Source: Paulinella micropora
Taxonomy: Eukaryota > Cercozoa > Imbricatea > Euglyphida
Direction of reading: 5' to 3'
Length of the DNA: 27,713 nucleotides
Assembly (NCBI GenBank): GCA_009731375.1
Contig: BJOX01000046.1
Span: forward strand, 1,184,339-1,212,051
The notes below the pieces were generated by a model that was not told the DNA's origin, did no database searches, and was given only the letters and a program-made list of their open reading frames with translations. The position numbers and the translations under genes were made by a program. Of the stretch, positions 17,244 to 25,777 are shown piece after piece; within the stretch, counting starts at the first letter, position 1, and every line of letters starts with the position of its first letter.

Positions 17244-19447
17244 TTAGATATATGTATCAAAACCATAACCATTCTGTGATTTTAACTTTTCTGCTTCGTA
17301 TTCTTTTAAGTCTGTATAACCGCTGGCAAATTTGAATTTAATACCTTTCGCTCTTTCCATTAGAAACCTCATACTATGCCAACCACACGTGTCTGATGTG
17401 TCTGATTGTTGCTTTACTTGATTAGCCTTCATTAATAAATAACTATCGGGGTGGCTTCGGTCAATTAGTCTTTTCATTTGTTGTTGAAAGTCTTCCGTTG
17501 GTTGGTAAAGCGCTAATGGGTCATACACTTCAACACTCCTGTCTTTATCTAGACTTACCCATATAGCCATCCAGTGCTGGCCTTTTTTGTTGCTAGGGTC
17601 GGTATTCATAATAAAGCCGTATCGCTTTCTTTTTTCTGGATTTAGTTTGTAGATTTCATCACTGGCTATCGCTCCGAGATACCATCCGTATTTTTTCATT
17701 ATGTCATCTATTTCATTAGTCATTAGCCCACGTCCCTCTCCATCTTGCTGATATTTATCAACTTCACTCTCATTCGCTTCGCTCATTCCCGTAATCTCAA
17801 ACTTGTTTGAGATATTTGATAAAACATCGTCTGTCTGTGGTTGCTGTGGCTCTGGTTCTGGTTGCTGTGGCTCTGGTTGCTGTGGCTGTGGCTCTAATGG
17901 TAGTGGTAGTTGTTGGGGGCATTCCCTCGTCAATATTCAAATCATTTGAAACTTGTTTATCAACATTTGGGTATATCGTCATTTTGCTAGTTAGAGTATT
18001 TACAAAGTCATGTTTGTTCATTGTGTGTTTCCAATCTTTGCGGGCTAAGTATTTTTTAATTATTTTGATTGAAAATACTTTATCAATTAATTCTTCTAAT
18101 GTCTTCGCTCCAGTGTCTACGCGACGCTTGGGGGTATGGTAGGGGGTGAAATCCCCTCCAGTACCTTTTTGTTTAACATTTCCAACATTTTGGAGATACC
18201 CCATAAACTCTTCATATCTAGCATAATCCGCTACTTTTCTTTTTACGTTTTCCTTTTCATTTCCAACATCAATATTAAACCTTTTAATCATGTCAATAAT
18301 CCACTTTGAAGTGTCTTTGTAATTTAATTTGTTATGTCCATCACTATCTAGTCTCTTTTTTAAAGCCTGTGCTAACTCTTTTATTGTAATGTTTGGGTGA
18401 TAAGTTTTTGAAAATGCTGAGATTAAAAATTGATTAATTTGTAAATTTTCAAAATGCTTACCCTTTTCTTCTGCTTTCTTTTCTTCCTTTTCAAGTTTTT
18501 CTTTATATTCTTCTGCTAACTTTTTCTGTTCCTCTAAAGATGTCGCTGTGGCTATAGCAGTCTGAATATCTTGACTGGCTTTTTGTAAGTCTTTACGACT
18601 CATCTTTTTTATGAAAGTATATGTATATCCTGCTAATTTCAGTGTTTCAATATCTTTCTGCTTTTGCTTTTTTTCTTCCTCATATTGCTCTTTTGTTTTT
18701 AATTGTGCTTCATTTTCTAAATTATTTAATGGCGGTGCTTGTGGTGGTGCTCCAAATGGCGGTGCTAATGGTGGTGCTTGTGGCGGTGCTCCAAATTGTG
18801 GCGGTGCTTGTGGCTGTCCATATTGCGGTGGCATAATATATTGATATTGCGGTGGGTGGTAATGCTTGTATTCTATTTTTTCTGTCTTCTTCATATTTTA
18901 CATCTTCTATGAGTTTTTGCTCCCTTCTTAGTTCTCTATCTTTTTGTTCTTGTCGATCCTTGATATCGGATAGTTCATTGAGGTGTATCCTTGCTAACTC
19001 ATCCTGCCTTTCCTTAGTATCTGCGTCTACGCGACGCTCTTGCCTCTTCTTCTCCTCTTCTAAATCTTCCCTTGCTTTCTTTTCTTTTTTCTCTATATCC
19101 TCAATACCCTCATACTTTTCCTTTCTGAGTTTGTCTAAGTGGTCATTAATGGCGGTTCTAGTATTTTGCTCAATCTCTGACAGGCTTTGGACTTTTCTTA
19201 AGTCTTCCTTCTTTTCTTTTTTCTTTGCTTTTGTGGTACTGCCACGTTCGCGTGGCTTATTGCTCAAGTATTTCATAAAAAGTTTAACGATTTGAAGTGT
19301 GCTCATATCATTTGTTTTCTTACCAAAATTAAGATAATATTTTTTACCCTTCTGGATAATATACGGCTTCCCGCTTTTATTTCTATAAACCCGCGGGGGT
19401 CTTACCTTTGCCCTTGATATTTTAGAATTGCGCTTCATGCGTCGCAT
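17244..19447 (-). CDS. Coiled-coil virion protein with C-terminal adenain-like protease (two frameshifts)
   Basis: Read in three frames: 19447 to about 18880, then to about 17919, then to 17244. The frame changes fall at an A6 run (18876-18881) and a C5 run (17915-17919), so one gene of about 730 codons is likely; separate genes are the alternative. Part 1: basic start and GKPYIIQKGKKYYLNFGKK, then a long charged coiled coil. Part 2: Pro/Gln-rich repeats (GAPPQAPPL), coiled coil, then helical GYTYTFIKKMSRKDL and IKIIKKYLARKDWKH. Part 3: Q/P linker, the peptide encoded by stem-loop H, then a cysteine protease with GQHWMAIW (His), VEVYDPLA (Asp) and DTCGWHSMRF (Cys), the adenain/Ulp1 triad that matures capsid proteins. 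RRVD occurs in parts 1 and 2. The start codon lies inside stem-loop F. Confidence 0.75.
17750..17828 (-). repeat. Boundary stem-loop H, translated inside the protease gene
   Basis: A 79-bp unit identical, in inverted orientation, to stem-loop I (21520-21598); identity extends a few bases further on both sides. Core palindrome at 17794-17813. In the protease frame it encodes VLSNISNKFEITGM and SEANESEVDKY, forming the linker just before the protease domain. It is the only full copy inside a gene. Confidence 0.92.
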
Positions 19448-19468
19448 TATCGCTTATTCTAAAACATC
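19416..19468 (-). repeat. Boundary stem-loop F
   Basis: GATATTTTAGAAT pairs with ATTCTAAAACATC, the same outer stem as stem-loop E but with a different interior containing an ATGCG/CGCAT hairpin. The start codon (19447) and first codons of the coiled-coil virion gene lie inside it. Confidence 0.85.
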
Positions 19469-19502
19469 TATTTTTCTTTACTGAAAAAAAAAATCGGTTT
19501 TC

Positions 19503-19555
19503 GATGTTTGAAAAACACACGTGAGCGTTAGCGGGAGTGTGGATTTTCAAATATC
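19503..19555 (+). repeat. Boundary stem-loop D (core-like gene 3' end)
   Basis: Outer stem GATGTTTGAAAA / TTTTCAAATATC; inner CACAC/GTGTG pairing around GAGCGTTAGCGGGA. It ends on the stop codon of the small basic gene. Head-to-head partner of F across a 34-bp A/T-rich spacer. Confidence 0.85.
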
Positions 19556-19875
19556 TAGAATTTTAAGGCGCCACGTCCGCTCTGCTTACCATAACCAAGT
19601 TTCGCGGCGGTAGAGCCTATACGAGACGCGTATGGAACCCCGACATCACCAAGCGCATTCGCAGTCTTTGAAATAATCTTGTTATCACGAAGAAATTTAT
19701 TCACCGCCATTGCCGTCTTACCAACCTTTGCCCAGTTAATCTTACCGCCAGCCTGTCCCTTGCCTCCCTGCTTCTTCTTACGAGATACTTTTTTACCTCC
19801 AGCCATTGTGCTTGAGTTAATAGTTCGTTTGCCAATTGTTGGAATGACTTCAACACGAGTTGTTTTCACTACCAT
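19555..19875 (-). CDS. Small basic core-like protein
   Basis: 106 residues; a second in-frame Met (MAGGKKVSRKKK) at 19806 could be the real start. The middle is very basic (KKVSRKKKQGGKGQAGGK), followed by a helical region FLRDNKIISKTANALGDVG and a Gly-rich end with KLGYGKQSGRGALKF. This layout is like the small DNA-condensing or membrane-active virion proteins of PLVs and adenoviruses. A role in packing DNA in the capsid is inferred from charge, size and place in the virion block; the family is not certain. TATTATA lies just before the first ATG. It ends on stem-loop D. Confidence 0.6.
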   Translation of the reverse strand: MVVKTTRVEVIPTIGKRTINSSTMAGGKKVSRKKKQGGKGQAGGKINWAKVGKTAMAVNKFLRDNKIISKTANALGDVGVPYASRIGSTAAKLGYGKQSGRGALKF

Positions 19876-19913
19876 TATAATAAGTAAAAAAATATTTATT
19901 AATTCTAAAAATA

Positions 19914-20774
19914 TTATTTTAATCTGTAAGCAAAGTTTTTGCGTAATTCATCATCAACACTTGAAACATAAAGAAAATTAAATCGTTCCTTTGTTGCTTC
20001 GTGATACTTTTGAAGAAAATAATCAAAATCAAAAGATAAGTCTAAGTGTTTNNNNNNNNNNCCAAAAGATAAGTCTAAATGTTTATACACGAGTTCCATT
20101 TTATCCTGAGACTGGCTTGGATAACAAATAATCTAACTGCTTAATGGCTTTTGGTCGTAGGTCGTTCAGATACTGACTAGACATGATCACCTTTGATTTA
20201 TAGTGTCTGTTCTTTTTTAAAAAATCACTTACGGACTTGTCTCTTAATCCGCTCCCTAAATCATCCAAAACAAAAACAACCTCTGGCGAAATATACTTGC
20301 TCGGCCTTTCTTTTGCTTCGGTAGTTTTCTTTTTTTCTTCTTTGCCAAAATAAAGAAATTGTGGTTTCTCTATTTCTTCTTTGTCATGTTTTACTTCTCC
20401 TTCGTGTTGTTTGTTATCTCCAGCATGCTGGAGATTGTTGTCAAGTTTATCAAGTTCGTAGTCTATCACATTCACCCCGTCTGATTTGAGAAAGGTATAT
20501 ATTGCCATCGGGTTGCCTCTGTTCTTAAAGTGCTTAACCATTGCTTTGTAAATGTAATCCTTGTGTATTGTTGAAGCAATAATGACAATGCGGGTTTTTC
20601 TGTCTGTCGTCCGTTTCAGTATTTCAAAGAGTGCTGTCGTCTTACCGCGCTTCTTACGGGCAAGTAGAAATATATTGGCATACGGCTCGTTGAATAATTT
20701 ATAACCTTTTGCTTTTTATCTCCGTTTCCATCCTGCTTCACAGGTTTCACCTTGACATTGTTTATCTTAAGCAT
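19914..20774 (-). CDS. FtsK/HerA-type genome-packaging ATPase (two frameshifts, one gap)
   Basis: About 285 codons starting MLKINNVKVKPVK, with TATA-like sequence just upstream of the ATG. The frame changes at an A5 run (20713-20717) and again near 20110-20120. After the first change come the Walker A segment LLARKKRGKTTALFEIL and VIIASTIHKDY; then Walker B PEVVFVLDDLGSGLRDK and the sensor-like KVIMSSQYLNDLRPKAIKQ. The C-terminal part (19914-20099) has YHEATKERFNFLYV and ELRKNFAYRLK, as in PLV and virophage packaging ATPases. A 10-N gap at 20052-20061 has near-identical sequence (AGATAAGTCTAA) on both sides, so some residues are duplicated by assembly. A charged insert between Walker A and B (KHDKEEIEKP) is longer than usual. 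It pumps DNA into the capsid. Confidence 0.85.
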
Positions 20775-20798
20775 CGTATATTCTAAGCCAAAAATAGT

Positions 20799-20835
20799 TA
20801 TGAATTTCTAAATTCATACATTGTTGCTACGCAAC
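20799..20835. terminator. Paired short hairpins at a gene end
   Basis: TATGAATTT-CT-AAATTCATA (20799-20818), then GTTGC-TAC-GCAAC (20823-20835). The second overlaps the stop codon of the - gene ending at 20827. Likely a 3'-end signal of a kind different from the GATRTTT family. Confidence 0.5.
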
Positions 20836-21189
20836 GAATTCCAAACACACAACAATTCTTCCCGCTAAATTTCCTGTGTCAATATTTCCGCTGTCAGTTT
20901 CAAGGACTTTAAATGTACATTGTCCGTCAGTCCATCCGACAACACCCAAATTATAACCGAGGTTTGAAATGTTTGCTATATTACTATCCGCGAATGTTCC
21001 GATATATCCAATTCTGTCCATATAAAGAATTCTGGTTTTTGTCTCTGTTTGGTCGTTCATATAGTGGATAAACTTAACATTCATTTTGGTGGGTGTGAAT
21101 GACATTTGGATATTTTTATTAAATGTTTTGCTTCCTCCAGCAAAATCATTGCTCAGAAAAATAATCTTTTGGTATTTATAGTCAGTCAT
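20827..21189 (-). CDS. Unassigned small protein, probably virion-associated
   Basis: 120 residues from MTDYKYQKIIFLSND. An upstream ATG at 21225 adds 12 residues but would be translated through the AATATAATC box that precedes the second ATG, so the shorter form is chosen. The chain is beta-rich: FNKNIQMSFTPTKMNVKFIHY, TRILYMDRIGYIGTF, then a Gly-rich end with GRIVVCLEFVA. It resembles small jelly-roll or beta-sandwich structural proteins of PLVs, but I do not recognise a family. It lies directly upstream of the packaging ATPase on the same strand, consistent with a structural role. Confidence 0.55.
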   Translation of the reverse strand: MTDYKYQKIIFLSNDFAGGSKTFNKNIQMSFTPTKMNVKFIHYMNDQTETKTRILYMDRIGYIGTFADSNIANISNLGYNLGVVGWTDGQCTFKVLETDSGNIDTGNLAGRIVVCLEFVA

Positions 21190-21280
21190 GATTATATTAC
21201 TGATGATAAACTTTTTAATAATCAAAATATTTTCGCGGACGGCATGCGACTTTTACTCACGGATAAGCAAAAAAAAGAAT

Positions 21281-21442
21281 ATGAGTTGTGTTTATTGTAT
21301 TCAAAAAGGTATAGATACTAAATTTAAATGTGTGTATAAGCCAATGTCAGATTGGTGTATTAGTTTTGATGAAGCCATTCCTTTAATATGTGCTGGTGAT
21401 AGTTCTTGGTACAGGACACATATATATGAATGTGATATTTGA
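21281..21442 (+). CDS. Possible small Cys-rich protein
   Basis: 53 residues beginning MSCVYCIQKGIDTKFKC, with six cysteines including a CxxC, and tryptophans (SDWCIS, SSWYRT). Its stop codon lies within the left arm of stem-loop G, exactly as the stops of other genes here lie at such stem-loops, which supports a real gene. Zinc binding is possible. No homologue recognised. The frame is open upstream to 21188, but a start there would cross a long A/T-rich region. Confidence 0.45.
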   Translation: MSCVYCIQKGIDTKFKCVYKPMSDWCISFDEAIPLICAGDSSWYRTHIYECDI

Positions 21443-21488
21443 GAATTTCACTCTCGTGCTGTCGCACTCCCGTTTATTCTCAAACATC
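21434..21488 (-). repeat. Boundary stem-loop G
   Basis: GATATTTGAGAAT pairs with ATTCTCAAACATC. The inner hairpin GTGC/GCAC is flanked by TTCACTCTC and CTCCCGTTT, which are the reverse complements of the conserved strands. It is head-to-head with stem-loop I across a 31-bp A-rich spacer, between convergent genes. Confidence 0.88.
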
Positions 21489-21519
21489 GAAAACAGACAA
21501 AAAATTACAAATGGAAGAC

Positions 21520-21598
21520 GATGTTTTATCAAATATCTCAAACAAGTTTGAGATTACGGGAATGAGCGAAGCGAATGAGAGTGAAGTTGATAAATATC
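21520..21598 (+). repeat. Boundary stem-loop I (fibre gene 3' end)
   Basis: Identical to stem-loop H in inverted orientation over 79 bp. Core palindrome ATCTCAAAC-AA-GTTTGAGAT at 21535-21554; inner AATGAGCGAAGCGAATGAG; right arm GTTGATAAATATC. The fibre stop codon (21597-21599) is at its edge. A + strand frame through it encodes the same peptide as in the protease, but here it is antisense to the fibre gene's end. Confidence 0.92.
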
Positions 21599-24500
21599 AC
21601 TTCTTACTTGAAGAAGGCGATGGAAGGCAAATGCCGATAAGCAATATTAAAATACCAACATAAGTGTTAGCAACCTCGCACGGCAAGTTCTTTTCAGATA
21701 ACCTCACGATACAAAGGGTTATGATTGCTATAATGATACCCATTTGAAATAAGTATTTAATAAGTCGGCTGTCTGTCGGTCTGTTTTTTATACAACAACA
21801 ATTCCAGTTATCTTCCAATTCGTGCTCTATTTTTTTCTCCTCAGTCTTTAGTTCTACTTCAAGAACACGGGACTTTAATTCTGGAGTTAGTTCGCCATCC
21901 ATATCCATAATAGGTGGTGGTCTGTGAAGTCTAGTCGTATTATTGACATTTTCTCTAATTTCTTGTAGTATATTCATAAGATTTTTATTTTCTTTTTCTA
22001 AATTAACTACCTTTTCTGATAATTGTTGAACGGCCTTAATTAATGGTGCGATAAACTCTGAATAACCTATACCATAACCGACATCACCACTATCAATACA
22101 TTTAACATCTTCTGGATTAACACTCACACCTTTCAATTCGTATTCTTTTCTTTGCTTTGGACAGGGAACCATAATTGTTTCTTTTATAAAACCGCCAAAA
22201 TCTAGCATATCCATTTCTGTTAGTATTTCTTCTAATTCCTGTGCTATTAAGCCAGTCCTACATTTCTTGTTGTCATCAATCATACGATAGCATACTGGAT
22301 TTAACTTATTAATAAAATCTAAGCCTAAACATTCCTTTATATCTTCTTTTTTTCTCCTGTCTGAATATTGAATTGGATTAGACAATACCCATAACTGCCC
22401 ATCGCTTGCTCTTAATGACATTAAAGCAGTATTTGAATTATTCTCCCATATGAACCCACTCGTTGAAGAACCATTCACTCTAAATCTAATAGCATAAGAA
22501 GTTAATCCTCCGCCTCCTCCTGCTGGCGCTGTTCCTGTTCCACTTAATGTTTTATTTGTCCCAGACTGAGACATATAAATCCCCCAGTTTGGATCAGTAG
22601 CATCCCATACAAATATTCCGCGGCTACTACCCCCGTCTGTTTGTCCTTGAATTGCTATTTTTGCCCCATTAGTTGTTGCCGATGCCGTTGTTAGCACCCC
22701 AGAATATGTAATTCCCGCATTTGCCGTAATCAATCCTTTTGTCCATAAAGTCCCGTTTAATCCATTCAATGACATCAACAATTGCTCTGCTGAATTCTCC
22801 CATACAAATCCCATCGTAGCATCATTAGCCACTCTAAAACGAAAAGCATATGAACTAAAATCATTTCCAGAAACAGCCAAACCATTTGCTAAACTTCTAG
22901 TGTTTCCACCTCCGCCAGATGCCGCATAAATTCCCCAACTTGTATTGGTTGTATCCCATAGAAATATTCCTTTTGCATTTGTTCCGTCTGTTATTCCCTG
23001 AATTCCTATTTTTACTCCACTTGTATTTGTTGCTGACGTTAGTGTGCCAGTATATGTAATCCCCGCACTCGCAGTTATTAATCCTGCTGTGCTTATATTC
23101 ATCGCCTCAGACCATGTTATATTGCTTCCTGCTGTTATTCCTGATTTATAGTTAAAAGCAAGTTTGTTTGAGATTTTGTATATTTGAAAGTGTGAGCCAG
23201 AATTACTTGATTTCCAGTTTGAGCCGTCATAATAAGCATCAAAACTTAAGCCTATGTTATCATGTGTCCAGTTCAATAATTGAAATGTTGGATAAGCATC
23301 CGCCGTTGTTATTGCTTGTAAGTGTGCTCCTCCAATATTTGAAGCCGTTCCGTATAATTCTAAACCACCTGACGCCCCTGCGCCTTTCGTTGTATAGCCT
23401 ATGATTATTGGTTTGCCTGATGCTGTTGTTATTTTGTCGCTCGTTGTTAATGTTGTTGTAGTCATACCAGCAGTTGCCGTTAATGTAGTTCCCGTTATTG
23501 TTCCACCATTTGTTATGTTGTTTGAGTTCATATCCAAAGCACCATAAAAACGCATACCGCCAGCATTGTTAAAACGGACAATGTCAGACGAAGCACTTTT
23601 ATTATCCAAAAGTTTTGAAATATAAAGACCTGCTCCTTTTACATCAGATGCTACATTCGTGAATTCATAACCTCGTTGGTTTGCGGTTCCGCTTGTAGCA
23701 GTATTTAGAGTGAATAAGAAATATTGATAATCACCTGATGTCTGTGAAAAGAATATATCTCCTCCGTTTTGGTTTAATATCCTCGCCCCATTATATGTTA
23801 TATTTCCTCCAGTAATGATATCCACATTATTAAAATCGGCTTGGCTTAACAAATTCAGTGCTCTTACATCATTTCTTGTTCCATTAAATATCTTAATTCC
23901 TGTTATGGTTTGGTCTCCTGTTAGTTTTACATTTTGCCCGTCCAATGTGTCCGCATACCCTTTTGTCGCTCCGTCCGTTGTTGCTGATGGTGTGGCTAAG
24001 TTTGTTATTTTGTTGTTATTCAAAGATAGTGTTGTTCCAGTTGCGGTTATAATTAAAGTATTACCCGAATATAACTCAACATACGAACCCGTTATTTGTA
24101 TCGGATACCAAGTCGCTGTTGCTGTTTTTTGTGCTGCAATCATTCCCATTTTTGTATCAAAGGCTATGCCGATGCCGTCAAAAGTAGTAGGATTGGACGA
24201 ACCACTTACTTCCAAAGTTGATGTAAATTTTTTATTCCCTGCTATGGTTTGGTCTCCTGTTGGTTTAACGACAGAAGTGTCAAGAGTAGAAACATCCACG
24301 CCATCAACCAAATTCACATTTGTTATGCTTTGGCTTTTCATATCAATACCCGCACTAGCATTTATTATACTGCTAAATGTTTTAATTCCTGCTATGGTTT
24401 GGTCTCCTGTTTGTTTAACGACTGAAGTTTCAAGAACAGAAACATCCACACCATCAACATTACCAACATTTGTAATAGCAAAACCACCCATATTTAAACT

Positions 24501-25719
24501 GCCCGTCATAGCCGTTGTGCAGTCTTTTGCTAATTTTGTATCGGTATATGCTTTCGTTGAAGCATCGGTGTCATAGAATGGTGCTGGAAGTCCGCTAATT
24601 GCTGTTGTGCCACTAAAATTTAAAACATTGCCAGTCAATGTTATTCCACTCCCCGTTGTAGAAGCAAGAAGTATGGAAGAACCAACAATGCTTAGTGGAT
24701 ATCCCGTTGCTCCGCCTACCTCCGACGAATAAATAGAACCCATATTATTGTTGTAATTGAAGAATAACTTACCAGTGTTTAATGGATTTGAATCTTTTAC
24801 ACCCAAATAAGTAGTAAATATTTTGTTTCCTGTTATAGTCTGGTCTCCCGTTAGTTTAACGACTGCTGTGTCAAGAGCCGAAACATCCACACCATCAACA
24901 TTACCAACATTTGTAATCGCAAACCCACCCATATTTAATCCGCCCGTCATATTCGCGGTGCCATCCAATCTAAGAAAAGGTGAGTTTGTGTTTCTCCATT
25001 GGCCTGTGCTATGAATGAGCAGTTTTTTTATCGGCGGGTGTGCCTGTAATTAAAACATCGCTGTGTGTATTAATTGAGCCGTCTGCGGACACTTTATCAT
25101 TATTGTCTTCGTGCTCTGATATCCAAGTATCAACATCTTTGGTATTTAGTAAATTAACTCCCGTTATATTCAAATTACCGCCCATACTAATATTGCCGAA
25201 TTCATCAACATTTATCGGAAATGTTTTATTTGCCCAGTTGATTGAGTTATATGTAAGATAACTATTCATCGCTATTGGTGCGGTTATGACTACATCTGTG
25301 AGTGTATCAATTGAGCCAATGGATGTATTTCTCCATTTACCATCTACATCATTATATGTTAAGTATTGTCCAACCACTGGTGCGGATATGTTTGTGTCTA
25401 TGAGATTGTATAGACTGGTTTGGTGCGGATTACTTGTATTAGAGCGGTGTTGAGTTGAGGCTTTGACTTCGTCATTATCCCTAACTCGTTGCTCTGTATA
25501 GTATAAATTTTTTCCTTCTTTGATATCTGCAGTTGATTTTAAAGCGAGACGTGCGTCAAAGCGGTTATCAGTAAAATATAAATTTACGGGGTCGGCATCT
25601 TCTGGCACTCTGTCTGTGTTTAAGCCCACTATGTTGGTATTGGTAAGGTCTAAGTTAAGTATATTTAGACTATCAACAGCAATTTCTGATAAACCTAGTA
25701 AGGATTTATATTGCGACAT
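21597..25719 (-). CDS. Long fibre protein with peptidase S74 chaperone and C-terminal membrane segments (one frameshift)
   Basis: About 1,374 codons, read as 25719-25009 and 24968-21597; the frame changes at an A7 run near 25021-25027. The N-terminus has LNLDLTNTNIVGLNTDRVPE and LYFTDNRFDARLA, phage-fibre-like shaft words. The shaft carries repeated LTGDQTITGNKIF-type and NMGGFAITNVGNVDGVDVS-type units, then longer beta-rich repeats with GIFLWDTTNTSWGIY and GIFVWDATDPNWGIY. Near 22363 YSDRRKKEDIKE marks the S74 intramolecular chaperone, with the Ser-Asp autocleavage site; TGLIAQELEEIL follows. After a coiled coil (AVQQLSEKVVNLEKEN) come two hydrophobic segments, LFQMGIIIAIITLCIV and TYVGILILLIGICL. 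Probably a trimeric receptor-binding or attachment fibre that folds with help of the self-cleaving C-terminus. Confidence 0.85.
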
Positions 25720-25777
25720 ATTATATTAATAAATAATTAATTTGTAAATACTAAAAATATAAAAATCTTAGTATAGA
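25720..25777. promoter_or_regulatory. Divergent promoter region
   Basis: 58 bp, nearly all A/T, between the fibre gene (-) and the charged + gene. ATAATATG abuts the fibre start, and ATAAAAATCTTAGTATAG precedes the + start. Confidence 0.5.

Noticed and set aside
12203-21598. CRISPR array or simple dispersed transposon copies
   Set aside because: Sites are kilobases apart, have no spacers, and differ in sequence while keeping pairing, unlike a CRISPR repeat or recent copies of one transposon.
21511-21663. + strand ORF encoding the same peptide as the protease linker
   Set aside because: It is stem-loop I plus antisense of the fibre 3' end; no independent signal for translation.
23815-24576. 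253-residue + strand ORF
   Set aside because: Antisense to the repetitive fibre shaft; its repeats mirror the fibre repeats.
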